Positions 18,239-25,669 of a stretch of DNA of 35,757 nt are shown here, one piece after another; the stretch's first letter is position 1; every line of letters begins with the position of its first letter. The stretch comes from Bacteroidales bacterium (GTDB lineage: Bacteria; Bacteroidota; Bacteroidia; Bacteroidales; VadinHA17): assembly GCA_003141415.1 (NCBI GenBank), contig PLLX01000228.1:1-35757 (forward strand). The letters run 5' to 3'. The translations under genes and the position numbers were made by a program. The notes below the pieces were generated by a model that ran no database searches, was not told where the DNA came from, and was given only the letters and a program-made list of their open reading frames with translations.

Positions 18239-19976
18239 AGTGTTGTGTGCTTCTTTGTGAGCTGTAAATCTGAATATATTCAGGTGAGCTCTCTTTTAGT
18301 TCTTTGTGCGTGCCGGTAGCAATAACTTCGCCTTCCATCAGTAGTATGATTTGTTCAAAATGCCTTACCGGTGCAATTTTTTGTGTAACAGATATAAATG
18401 TAAGACCAGGATAATTGTTTTCGAGGTTGCACTGGATTTTGTTTTCCGTCTTCTTGTCGACACGCGATGTGAAATCGTCTAGCAAGAGAATTTTAGGATT
18501 TATTGCAAGCGCCCGGGCCAGCATAATCCGCTGTTTCTGTCCGCCCGACAGACTGGTACCCCGTTCCGATACAATTGTATCAAGTTTTTGAGGCAGTGAT
18601 TCAATGAAATCTGTTAATTCAGCTGTTGCAATGGCTTTTTCCAAAGACTCACTGGTAACCTTATCATTGAAAGCAATATTCTCCCGAAGGCTCATATTAA
18701 AAATTACACTATCCTGAAAAACAAAGCCAATTTGACTATGGAACAATTCTTTCGTATATTTTTCAGCGCTTATCCCATCAAATTCTATTGAGCCGGAGTT
18801 TGGAGAAATCAGGTTTGTCAGCAAATATAATAACTGGCTCTTGCCTGCTGCTGTAGGTCCAATAATTGCAGTTTTACTTCCGGCTTTCATTGAAAATGAA
18901 ATATTCTTAAGTATAGGTTTATCTCCATAAAAAAGTGAAACATTTTTCAGACGGATATCTCCCTTTATATTGGTTGCAATAGTACCCGTTTCATCTGTTA
19001 CAGGGGCTTCTAAAACCTCATTTACTCTTACATATGATGCAGAAGCCTGAGCGATTATGTTACTCATAAAACCAATCATAAGAATCGGAAAGATTAAGAG
19101 CAAAAGATAACTGTTGAAGGCTGCAAAATTACCCAGCGACATTGTGCCGGCAACAACAAACTGTCCTCCCAGGGCAAGTATTGTGACTACTGCCAGGTTA
19201 GCAACAAACATAATAACAGGTATAAGCGTTGCAAACATCCGCAAAATAGACAATCCAAGATTGCGCGACTCTAAATTGGATTCCAGAAATTTCATACTTT
19301 CGGGCTGTTGGGAGTTCAGGACTCTTATTAATGCCGAACCCATTATACTTTCGTTAATAATTTTGTTGAGAGAGTCAATAACCTCCCTGCCTCTTTTAAA
19401 CAAAACCCTCACTTTCCTTAATACTATAAAAAATGTCCCACCGATAACAGGAACTATCGAAATAACAGTTAATGCCAGTTTCCAGTTTATCGAAATCAAC
19501 AGGATGGAAGTACCAACAATAACAAACACCGAGGAGATAATAGTAACAAATGCCTGGGAAACAAACATTTTTACAGAGTCAATATCAGATGTCAGGTTTG
19601 TTAACAGTTTGGAAGGGTTCGACTTAAGGACATAGGCATAACTCTGATATGAAATTTTATCGGAGAGTTGAGTGCGTAAATCTTTAGCTACCTTTTCTGA
19701 GGCATATACCTGAATAATGTTTTGCAGGAAAGTAAAAATAAATATAGCTGTGCCAGCTGCCAGAAACTGAAAAACTATCGATCGGGCATCAAAATGATTT
19801 GATGAATAAGCATCAATTCCATGGGCAATAATTTTCGGTATCAAAATGTTAATGCCGCTACCCAGCAGTGCCATAATAATTAAAACGGTCACTAATCCTG
19901 AGTATGGCTTCAGTAAACTAAATATACTGGGCTTAGGATTTCTGTCCTTTGCAATTGAGGAAATAGCTTTATCCAT
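18228..19976 (-). CDS. ABC exporter half-transporter with degenerate ATP site
   Basis: 582 residues from the ATG at 19976. A TTG at 19988 would add four residues but is less likely. The membrane domain (about 1-310) precedes a nucleotide-binding domain with Walker A GPTAAGKS (K379) and a canonical signature TSLSGGQKQ. The Walker B end is LLLDDFTSRVD, with Asp at the catalytic Glu position (D501), and the switch His is Gln (Q532 in SVTQKI). These substitutions mark the non-hydrolysing site of a heterodimeric exporter. The stop overlaps the start of the partner gene. It lies 91 bases downstream of folB and may share its transcript. Confidence 0.92.
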   Translation of the reverse strand: MDKAISSIAKDRNPKPSIFSLLKPYSGLVTVLIIMALLGSGINILIPKIIAHGIDAYSSNHFDARSIVFQFLAAGTAIFIFTFLQNIIQVYASEKVAKDLRTQLSDKISYQSYAYVLKSNPSKLLTNLTSDIDSVKMFVSQAFVTIISSVFVIVGTSILLISINWKLALTVISIVPVIGGTFFIVLRKVRVLFKRGREVIDSLNKIINESIMGSALIRVLNSQQPESMKFLESNLESRNLGLSILRMFATLIPVIMFVANLAVVTILALGGQFVVAGTMSLGNFAAFNSYLLLLIFPILMIGFMSNIIAQASASYVRVNEVLEAPVTDETGTIATNIKGDIRLKNVSLFYGDKPILKNISFSMKAGSKTAIIGPTAAGKSQLLYLLTNLISPNSGSIEFDGISAEKYTKELFHSQIGFVFQDSVIFNMSLRENIAFNDKVTSESLEKAIATAELTDFIESLPQKLDTIVSERGTSLSGGQKQRIMLARALAINPKILLLDDFTSRVDKKTENKIQCNLENNYPGLTFISVTQKIAPVRHFEQIILLMEGEVIATGTHKELKESSPEYIQIYSSQRSTQHYEL

Positions 19977-20067
19977 ATTTATTTGCAATAATTTGCAAAG
20001 GAATTCAATAAAGACTATTATTCAATGAAAAAATCGGTAATATCATAGAATTTACCGGTAAGAGCAA

Positions 20068-20418
20068 TTATCGGCTCATAACAACATTAACCGAACCGAT
20101 CTTTCCGCCCATAGGAGGATTCATTTTCGAAACTTTAACTGTTATCTTCTCTACCCCCTCCATCTCGGCATAGATTGCATCCAGAATCCTCCCGGCGATA
20201 TGTTCAAGCAGATGCGATTTCATCTCCATTTGTGATTTAACAATATCGTATACTCTCTGATAATTGACTGCATCTTTAAGGTTATCACTAGCCGCAGGTA
20301 CCTTCATATCTGTTTCAATTATAAGGTCCACAAGAAACTTGTTCCCTACAATACGCTCTTCCTTAAAATGACCGTGAAAAGAGTAAAACTCCATATTTTC
20401 GATCTGGATAAGTCCCAT
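20068..20418 (-). CDS. folB: Dihydroneopterin aldolase
   Basis: 116 residues, the normal length. It cleaves 7,8-dihydroneopterin to 6-hydroxymethyl-dihydropterin and glycolaldehyde in folate synthesis. Family features are FYSFHGHFKEER near the N-terminus, NYQRVYDIV (Tyr of the pterin pocket), HLLEHIAGRI with the conserved Glu, and the C-terminal Lys in KVSKMNPPMGG. Some members also epimerise dihydroneopterin. No other folate gene is in view. It is divergent from the 195-aa membrane protein gene, with 146 bases between them. Confidence 0.93.
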   Translation of the reverse strand: MGLIQIENMEFYSFHGHFKEERIVGNKFLVDLIIETDMKVPAASDNLKDAVNYQRVYDIVKSQMEMKSHLLEHIAGRILDAIYAEMEGVEKITVKVSKMNPPMGGKIGSVNVVMSR

Positions 20419-20484
20419 TTGTTTTATATTTTTAAATAAGTCGCTTGAAAATCAATAACCTTATAAAAAATAATTCATTATTTA

Positions 20485-20516
20485 TTTGGTTTATATTATA
20501 AACTAGTTTATATTAG
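20485..20516 (+). promoter_or_regulatory. Promoter with embedded palindromic operator candidate
   Basis: TTTG at 20485-20488 and TATATTAG at 20509-20516 are 20 bases apart, near the Bacteroidota -33/-7 arrangement (the -7 box deviates from TAnnTTTG). The spacer holds a perfect 15-base palindrome GTTTATATTATAAAC (20489-20503), and its first ten bases GTTTATATTA recur at 20506-20515. The likely binder is the winged-helix protein encoded second in this operon; this is inference. Confidence 0.5.
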
Positions 20517-20564
20517 TGACATATTTACATTCATAGTTACTAAAATATAAAAATAAACATTATT

Positions 20565-21152
20565 ATGGAAAACGAGGAAAAAATGATGACGGGCGAAGAA
20601 AGCCTTAAAATCATAACAGAAATGATCAACAGAACTAAAGTCAACATCAACCAGGGAAGTTTTCATCTGCTCTTCTGGGGGTGGCTCTTAACCGTTTGCA
20701 GCCTTTCCGCCTGGCTTCTTGCAAAATATACAGGTTATTCTCATCCTTATTTTGTGTGGTTTCTGGTGATTCCGGGCTCATTTGTATCCATGATCTATGG
20801 ATTTGTAAACGGGCGAAAAGCAAAGGTTCACACCTATGCCGAGATGCTGTATATGTGGACATGGATTGGATTTCTTTTCGCAGCTATCGTCCTTTTTATT
20901 GTACAGGCGAAAAGTATGCAAACAGTCACTCCATATATTCTCTTACTTGCAGGATTCCCAACATTTCTTTCGGGATTCATTATCAAATTCAAACCCCTTA
21001 TTATAGGCGGCATCTGTTTCTGGATAATGGCGCTTCTTGTTAATTTTGCCGGACCCTCTCTTGCTCCGTTAGGCACGCCGATAGCGGTGCTCATTGGTTA
21101 TCTTATTCCGGGATATATGTTAAAAACCAGAGTAAATCATGACACGATTTAA
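20565..21152 (+). CDS. Multi-pass membrane protein of unknown function
   Basis: 195 residues with a charged N-terminus (about 1-30) and five to six hydrophobic segments: about 32-50, 58-75, 92-110, 118-135, 140-158 and 163-180. It has no enzyme motif I recognise. The stop overlaps by 14 bases the start of a winged-helix regulator gene, a pairing that I recall recurring in Bacteroidota genomes. A regulated membrane protein, or a membrane partner controlling the regulator, is possible. The palindromic promoter upstream suggests autoregulation of the pair. Confidence 0.8.
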   Translation: MENEEKMMTGEESLKIITEMINRTKVNINQGSFHLLFWGWLLTVCSLSAWLLAKYTGYSHPYFVWFLVIPGSFVSMIYGFVNGRKAKVHTYAEMLYMWTWIGFLFAAIVLFIVQAKSMQTVTPYILLLAGFPTFLSGFIIKFKPLIIGGICFWIMALLVNFAGPSLAPLGTPIAVLIGYLIPGYMLKTRVNHDTI

Positions 21153-21441
21153 GGAACTCGACCCCATATTGCATTCGCAGTTGCGTCTCGCAATCGTTTC
21201 TCTGCTGGTCGGTTCAGAGGTTGCCGAATTCACATACATCAGGGAACAGACGGGGGCAACAGCCGGAAATCTAAGTATCCAGATTACAAAATTAAAAGAG
21301 TCCGGATATATTGAGGTGACAAAAAAATTCAGGAACAACTATCCTCAAACACTCTGCAGTATAACTCCGCTGGGTAGAGAGAAGTTCGCAGAATATGTCA
21401 ATACTCTTAAAGATTACCTGAGACCTGAAGGGAAAGTTTGA
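21139..21441 (+). CDS. Winged-helix transcriptional regulator (HTH_34-like)
   Basis: 100 residues, essentially one winged-helix domain. LDPILHSQLRLAIVSLLVG forms the first helices, then the recognition region TGATAGNLSIQITKLKESGY and a wing EVTKKFRNNYPQTLCSITPLG. The pattern matches the small MarR/ArsR-like family (PF13601) that acts as a dimeric repressor. Start ATG 21139 lies inside the preceding membrane-protein gene, so the two are translationally coupled. The likely target is the palindrome at 20489-20503. No metal-binding cysteine cluster is visible. Confidence 0.88.
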   Translation: MTRFKELDPILHSQLRLAIVSLLVGSEVAEFTYIREQTGATAGNLSIQITKLKESGYIEVTKKFRNNYPQTLCSITPLGREKFAEYVNTLKDYLRPEGKV

Positions 21442-21465
21442 AGTTATTCCTAAAAGCTCATCCCC

Positions 21466-21554
21466 CCGACGATACCGTCGGTGACACAAATGTGGCAGTA
21501 TATGAATAACCTTCTGCGAAAACGGGGGTTATTCATATATGGCTCTTTCAGAGC
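21466..21554 (+). other. Three consecutive hairpins before glnS
   Basis: The 235-base gap after the regulator gene holds three perfect inverted repeats: CCGACG/CGTCGG (21466-21471 with 21476-21481), a 13-base stem (21499-21511 with 21527-21539, loop 15) and GCTCT/AGAGC (21542-21546 with 21550-21554). None is followed by a U-run. They lie upstream of the glnS -7 box, so they probably belong to the 3' end of the regulator transcript or to a decayed palindromic element. Confidence 0.5.
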
Positions 21555-21648
21555 TGCGGTGAACCTTCCGACCATATTATAGATGTCATAATTCGATAAT
21601 CAACAGAAAAAATCTAAATTTAAAAGATTGATGATCTCAAATTCATTC

Positions 21649-21656
21649 TATTTTTG
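21649..21656 (+). promoter_or_regulatory. glnS -7 promoter box
   Basis: TATTTTTG matches the Bacteroidota -7 consensus TAnnTTTG exactly and lies 20 bases before the glnS start codon. The -33 region is only a partial match (ATTG, 18 bases upstream). Confidence 0.5.
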
Positions 21657-21676
21657 TAATCTTAATATTATCTGGG

Positions 21677-23380
21677 ATGAGCGACGAAATCATAAAGGAA
21701 AAAGAAGAAACTAAACCCTCAATAAGTTTTATTGAACAATTTATTGTTGAAGATTTAAAATGCGGGAAAAATAACGGGAAGGTTATTACACGTTTTCCCC
21801 CGGAGCCTAACGGTTATCTTCATATCGGCCACGCCAAAGCAATCTGTCTCGATTTTGGTATGGCACAAAAACACGGGGGAAAATGCAACCTTCGTTTCGA
21901 CGATACCAACCCTGTAAAAGAAGAAGTTGAATATATTGACTCAATTAAGGAAGATATCCATTGGCTGGGATTTGACTGGGATGACAGAGAATATTATGCT
22001 TCGGATTATTTTGGCAAATTGTACGATTTTGCTGTGGATCTTATAAAAAGAGGTCTTGCTTACGTTGATGATCAGGCTGCCGATCTGATCTCTTCCCAGA
22101 AAGGGACTCCGTCACAACCCGGTACTTTGAGTCCATTCCGCGACCGTACGGTTAAGGAGAATCTTGACCTTTTCGATAGAATGAATAAAGGAGCATTCGA
22201 TGAGGGTAGCCATGTACTCAGAGCAAAAATTGATATGACCTCTCCGAACATGCATATGCGCGACCCTATTATTTACAGAATCATTAAATCATCTCATCAC
22301 CGTACCGGCAGTAAGTGGGTTGTATACCCGATGTATGATTTTGCACATGGTCAGAGCGACTACTTTGAGGGGATCACGTATTCACTTTGCACACTTGAAT
22401 TTGAGGTTCACCGTCCGCTCTACGATTGGTTCATCGATCAGCTTAAAACCGATGATTACAGACCGAGGCAGATCGAGTTTAACCGCCTTAATCTGAACTA
22501 TACTATGATGAGCAAAAGAAAATTGCTAGAACTGGTTCAGGAGGGAAAAGTAAGAGGATGGGACGATCCGAGAATGCCAACGTTATGTGGTTTGAGAAGA
22601 AGAGGATACACCCCCGAGTCGATAAAAAGGTTTGTTGACCTGATTGGTTATACCAAGGTCGAAGCCATTAATGATGTTTCCCTGCTTGAACACGCAATTC
22701 GTGAAGATCTTAATATAAAAGCCCCCAGAGTATTTGGTGTTTTGAATCCGCTGAAAGTTATTATTAAAAACTATCCGGAAGGGAAGGTTGAAAATGTCGG
22801 ACTCATAAATAATCCTGAAGACGAAACGATGGGGAAACGACTGGTGCCATTCAGCCGGGAGGTTTATATTGAACAGGATGATTTTATGGAGATACCTCCG
22901 CATAAATTTTTCCGTCTTGCCCCGGGCATGGAAGTGCGTCTTAAAGGAGCATATATCATTAAATGTGAGGGTTTTAAGAAGAACGAAATCACCGGGGCAA
23001 TTGAAGAGGTCTATTGTACTTATGACCCTTATACAAAAAGTGGTGAAAGTACATCAGATAAAAAGGTTAAGGGAACTTTGCACTGGGTGTCGGCACAACA
23101 TGCTGTTGATGCGGAGGTAAGATTATATGACAGGTTATTCAATCATGAAGATCCCGCAGGACAAAGATGTGAAGACTACCGGAAATTTCTGAATCCCGAT
23201 TCATTAAAAATCCTCACAGGTTGCAAAGTTGAGCCCTCGCTTGGATTGGCAAAGCCGCTCGAAAAGTTTCAGTTTCAAAGACTTGGTTATTTCTGTGTCG
23301 ATTATGACTCCACATCGTCAAAGCTGGTTTTTAACAGGACGGTGCAGCTTAAGGATACATGGTCGAAGATCAATAAATAA
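21677..23380 (+). CDS. glnS: Glutaminyl-tRNA synthetase
   Basis: 567 residues, the usual size. It charges tRNA-Gln with glutamine. The class I signatures are present: PPEPNGYLHIGHAKA (HIGH) and MMSKRKL (KMSKS variant). DDTNP, VYPMYDFAHGQSD and TLEFEVHRPLYDW are typical of GlnRS rather than GluRS, and the C-terminal half carries the two anticodon-binding beta-barrels. A perfect -7 box precedes it, and a strong terminator follows 103 bases after the stop. The gene for tRNA-Gln(CUG) begins 169 bases downstream, so enzyme and cognate tRNA are neighbours. Confidence 0.97.
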   Translation: MSDEIIKEKEETKPSISFIEQFIVEDLKCGKNNGKVITRFPPEPNGYLHIGHAKAICLDFGMAQKHGGKCNLRFDDTNPVKEEVEYIDSIKEDIHWLGFDWDDREYYASDYFGKLYDFAVDLIKRGLAYVDDQAADLISSQKGTPSQPGTLSPFRDRTVKENLDLFDRMNKGAFDEGSHVLRAKIDMTSPNMHMRDPIIYRIIKSSHHRTGSKWVVYPMYDFAHGQSDYFEGITYSLCTLEFEVHRPLYDWFIDQLKTDDYRPRQIEFNRLNLNYTMMSKRKLLELVQEGKVRGWDDPRMPTLCGLRRRGYTPESIKRFVDLIGYTKVEAINDVSLLEHAIREDLNIKAPRVFGVLNPLKVIIKNYPEGKVENVGLINNPEDETMGKRLVPFSREVYIEQDDFMEIPPHKFFRLAPGMEVRLKGAYIIKCEGFKKNEITGAIEEVYCTYDPYTKSGESTSDKKVKGTLHWVSAQHAVDAEVRLYDRLFNHEDPAGQRCEDYRKFLNPDSLKILTGCKVEPSLGLAKPLEKFQFQRLGYFCVDYDSTSSKLVFNRTVQLKDTWSKINK

Positions 23381-23483
23381 AACCGGCTTACGGTGTGCGA
23401 CATGCGGTATGCGGTTCTGTATCAACGTTATTTAGGTATTGACTAACAACCAACCAGCAACTGTTACCGAGGAATCAGGAACC

Positions 23484-23517
23484 AAAGATTAAGAATTTTC
23501 GTACCTTAATCTTTTTT
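23484..23517 (+). terminator. Intrinsic terminator after glnS
   Basis: A perfect 10-base stem (AAAGATTAAG at 23484-23493 with CTTAATCTTT at 23505-23514) has an 11-base loop and a run of T to 23517. Because the 5' arm starts with AAA the hairpin is A/T-based, but it has the classic form and the right place. Confidence 0.75.
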
Positions 23518-23530
23518 ACAGAAATTTTTC

Positions 23531-23538
23531 TATATTTG
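23531..23538 (+). promoter_or_regulatory. tRNA-Gln -7 promoter box
   Basis: TATATTTG fits TAnnTTTG exactly and ends 11 bases before the mature tRNA 5' end, giving a short 5' leader. No good TTTG -33 partner is present at the expected spacing. Confidence 0.55.
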
Positions 23539-23549
23539 CCCCGCAAAAT

Positions 23550-23622
23550 TGTCCCGTGGTGTAATTGGCAACACGTCTGATTCTGGATCAGAAGAGTTCA
23601 GGTTCGAAACCTGACGGGACAA
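23550..23622 (+). tRNA. tRNA-Gln, anticodon CUG
   Basis: A full cloverleaf can be drawn. The acceptor stem TGTCCCG (23550-23556) pairs with CGGGACA (23615-23621), with A at 23622 as discriminator. The D arm contains GTGT/ACAC, the anticodon stem TCTGA/TCAGA encloses loop TTCTGGA with anticodon CTG, and the T arm TCAGG-TTCGAAA-CCTGA is intact. The first pair U1-A72 is typical of glutamine tRNAs. CCA is not encoded. It reads CAG codons. Its 3' half is the duplicated target of the integrative element to the right. Confidence 0.95.
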
Positions 23623-23631
23623 CTGATAATC

Positions 23632-23665
23632 AACCACTTACGACACGTCTTGTAAGTGGTTTTTT
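23632..23665 (+). terminator. Intrinsic terminator after tRNA-Gln
   Basis: AACCACTTAC (23632-23641) pairs perfectly with GTAAGTGGTT (23652-23661) and is followed by T residues to 23665. If the element model is right, this terminator came with the element, and the original one is at 28244-28268. Confidence 0.85.
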
Positions 23666-23667
23666 CA

Positions 23668-23696
23668 TTCTTGCTAGGTTCTTGCTAGGTTTTTGG
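23668..23696 (+). repeat. Tandem 11-base repeat near the left attachment site
   Basis: TTCTTGCTAGG occurs twice back to back (23668-23678, 23679-23689), followed by TTTTTGG. Closely related tandem pairs occur at 28009-28040 and 28350-28381. Their position beside the duplicated tRNA ends suggests recombinase arm-type sites. Confidence 0.7.
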
Positions 23697-23714
23697 ATTA
23701 TTCTTGGGGGATCG

Positions 23715-23993
23715 TTATATTCTTCCCTGATACAAGTCTTCAATTGGGAAAATCATATCATAATCATTCCAATTTAGATTTCCATCTATAATCTGATACT
23801 CCTTAAACCTTGATTCATCTAAATACTTGCGGATTGATGGATGTAATGATGATTCTAAAAATGGTCTAAAGTCAACAAGCTTATTAACTCCATCACTAAA
23901 GTATATTCTAACAGCAAAATCCCCAATATACCGGACTGATTTAATCTCAATAAAATCAACGTTATAGTGCGTATATTCTTCAGTTATTTTCAC
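23715..23993 (-). CDS. DUF2442-family protein
   Basis: 92 residues with the DUF2442 pattern: an N-terminal strand region DFIEIKSVRYIGDFAVRIYFSDG, the core LVDFRPFLE, and the tail WNDYDMIFPIEDLY. The function of the family is not established. It is regularly encoded beside DUF4160 proteins, as here, and some authors predict a toxin-antitoxin-like pair with DUF2442 as the DNA-binding or antitoxin partner. It overlaps the upstream DUF4160 gene by 4 bases, so the two are translationally coupled. It lies inside the tRNA-Gln element, which fits an addiction-type module, but that role is inference. Confidence 0.85.
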   Translation of the reverse strand: MKITEEYTHYNVDFIEIKSVRYIGDFAVRIYFSDGVNKLVDFRPFLESSLHPSIRKYLDESRFKEYQIIDGNLNWNDYDMIFPIEDLYQGRI

Positions 23994-24295
23994 TTGATCC
24001 GATTATTAATCTTTTCAAACTCAATATCCTTATGGTAAACAAAGTAGTCAATCCACTTTTGAACTATTTTATCAGCATACTCTTCCAGGAACACTCTAAA
24101 ATCTTTGAGTTTGTTTCCACTTAAAGGTTTCCTATCTTTTATTGACTTTATCTTAATCTCAACAATCTTTCCATCGACTATATAAAACTCTGCCTTACTT
24201 TCAAACCCATCATATTTCCCATGAACATGAATTGGCTCATGCTCATTTGAATAGAAGAATATCAATATACCTAAGTACTCAAAGATCTTTGGCAT
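23990..24295 (-). CDS. DUF4160-family protein
   Basis: 101 residues. Family features are FEYLGILIFFYSNEHEPIHVHG near the N-terminus (the EHxPxHxHxxY-like motif typical of DUF4160), a basic middle (KIVEIKIKSIKDRKPLSG) and a helical tail. The HxH motif could bind metal or act in catalysis, so this is the likelier effector of the DUF4160/DUF2442 pair. Start ATG at 24295 follows a -7 box at 24308-24315. The biochemical activity is not known. Confidence 0.85.
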   Translation of the reverse strand: MPKIFEYLGILIFFYSNEHEPIHVHGKYDGFESKAEFYIVDGKIVEIKIKSIKDRKPLSGNKLKDFRVFLEEYADKIVQKWIDYFVYHKDIEFEKINNRIK

Positions 24296-24307
24296 TTACT
24301 TTTTTTA

Positions 24308-24339
24308 CAAAATTAATATTTTTGAGTCAGTAATACAAC
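24308..24339 (-). promoter_or_regulatory. Promoter of the DUF4160/DUF2442 pair
   Basis: On the minus strand TAATTTTG (24308-24315) matches TAnnTTTG exactly. At 24336-24339 the minus strand reads GTTG, a 3-of-4 match to TTTG, with a 20-base spacer. The leader to the ATG at 24295 would be about 10 bases. Confidence 0.5.
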
Positions 24340-24363
24340 TTCTCCGAAAAACCAAAGGCAAAA

Positions 24364-24444
24364 ATGATGAGACGTTCTATTCCCCAAGTCACAGAACACT
24401 ATCTGGCGAGTCTGGATATGGATAAAACATGGGAGATCAACTAG
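24364..24444 (+). pseudogene. Remnant of a tyrosine-recombinase C-terminus
   Basis: A 26-codon frame ends in SIPQVTEHYLASLDMDKTWE plus two residues and a TAG. This resembles the end of Bacteroidota phage-type integrases, where a GHxSI-x-x-TEHYLASL segment carries the catalytic Tyr. The His/Arg-bearing upstream part is gone: the preceding codons read only KAKMMRR. It is the only recombinase-like sequence in the element. The match is by eye from family memory and the piece is short. Confidence 0.45.
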
Positions 24445-24544
24445 GGCCTTCTTTAATCAGATTTAAATAATATTTATTCGACCCATCCTGGCTAAAAAAC
24501 ATCTTTACTGGCCTCAAACAATAAAATTAGGGGCAAAGATTTAT

Positions 24545-24943
24545 TTATTGAGTCCCGCGTGGAAGCGGGAGACCGAATCCGTAGTTATGCTCAATACAAT
24601 CAATCGCTTCATAAAGCTCCTTTTGACAAAGAACTAAATCATGCTTAGCATGACAGGTCTTGCCTTTTGGATCATTTTTATAAAGTTCTTTTAGAATTGG
24701 CAAAGCCTTCTTTGATCGGATTTGGCCTAATGTCCATATTGCCACAGTTGACCGATTAAAAGGAGAATTACTTGTATCTAACAGGTAGGCTATCAATGCA
24801 TCTTCAGCTTCACCCGGATATTTTCTTTTTGCTATATTGATATGTTCCTTTACATCATGCCTGATCCCAATAGGTATATAAATCATATAGCAAATAAACA
24901 GAGCAACAAGGCTAAAAAAAATAATAAATAGATGTCGGCTCAT
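24545..24943 (-). CDS. Membrane-anchored HEAT-like protein, copy 2
   Basis: 132 residues: an N-terminal membrane anchor (about 5-25), then an extracytoplasmic helical domain. The stretch EDALIAYLLDTSNSP, the AIWTLGQIRSKKALPILKEL helix pair and NDPKGKTC form a HEAT-repeat-like module with two conserved cysteines (KTCHAKHDLVLCQ). It is a clear paralogue of the gene 156 bases upstream, with about half the residues identical, notably AIWTLGQIRS and KALPILK. No enzymatic motif is visible. The function is unknown; HEAT-like domains usually mediate protein contact. Confidence 0.72.
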   Translation of the reverse strand: MSRHLFIIFFSLVALFICYMIYIPIGIRHDVKEHINIAKRKYPGEAEDALIAYLLDTSNSPFNRSTVAIWTLGQIRSKKALPILKELYKNDPKGKTCHAKHDLVLCQKELYEAIDCIEHNYGFGLPLPRGTQ

Positions 24944-25099
24944 GTCATTATTTTTATAATAATCATTTATTTTAAACTAAGTTATTAAATCCTGAATATC
25001 GACATTCAAAACATCCCAAAATCCTCCCTTATTTCTGGACGGTTGACTCCTTCCGATTTCATATATCCTAACTTCAATAGAAAAGAGCGTCGGAAAAAT

Positions 25100-25516
25100 T
25101 TATTTATTGAGTCTTGACCACGAGCCAAACCAGTTTTTCTCTTTTGCACCTAACCACCTATGTTCAATTGAAACAATTGCTTTATGAATCTCATATTGAC
25201 AAAGAACTGAGTTATGGAAACCTTTACATGTCTTGCCTTCAGGATCATTTTTATAAAGATATTTCAGAATTGGCAATGCCTTTTCTGATCGGATCTGGCC
25301 CAATGTCCAGATAGCTACATCTGAACGATCCTGCGGAGAATGAGATGTGTCTGACAAATATGCGATTAAAGCATCTTCTGCTTTGCCAGCATATTGCGTT
25401 TCAGCAATGTTGATTCTTTCCTTTATCCCATGTGCAATCCAAATACGCATAGTAAGAAATAAACAAATAATTAAAGCTGTAATACTTAACCCGATAATAA
25501 ACAAAATTCGTCTCAT
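25100..25516 (-). CDS. Membrane-anchored HEAT-like protein, copy 1
   Basis: 138 residues: membrane anchor at about 5-27, then the same domain as its downstream neighbour (EDALIAYLSDTSHSP, AIWTLGQIRSEKALPILKYL, KTCKGFHNSVLCQ). The two cysteines are spaced the same in both copies and may form a disulfide outside the membrane. The C-termini differ completely after the shared block, which suggests functional divergence after tandem duplication. A real, expressed pair is supported by conservation of the reading frame and of protein more than flanking DNA. The family is unrecognised. Confidence 0.72.
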   Translation of the reverse strand: MRRILFIIGLSITALIICLFLTMRIWIAHGIKERINIAETQYAGKAEDALIAYLSDTSHSPQDRSDVAIWTLGQIRSEKALPILKYLYKNDPEGKTCKGFHNSVLCQYEIHKAIVSIEHRWLGAKEKNWFGSWSRLNK

Positions 25517-25669
25517 GTTTTTATATATTTATGATTGACAAATTATAACCGAAGTTACCATATCCCTGTATTATAGTGATCCAATCCTATTTTACTTTTA
25601 AGCCAAAAACACTTTCATTTTTACACGTGCTCTTATTAAAAATTCCAATAAACATTAGCTTGCCAGCTA

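Noticed and set aside
19114-19635. 173-codon plus-strand frame opposite the ABC exporter gene
   Set aside because: Antisense shadow of a membrane domain; no family features and no promoter.
23390-23430. GCGGTATGCGG-like short tandem pattern after glnS
   Set aside because: Only two imperfect units; too weak to call a repeat.
23565-23777. A 70-codon open frame across the tRNA-Gln, its terminator and the tandem repeats
   Set aside because: It overlaps a well-formed tRNA, a strong terminator and a repeat; no protein-like features.
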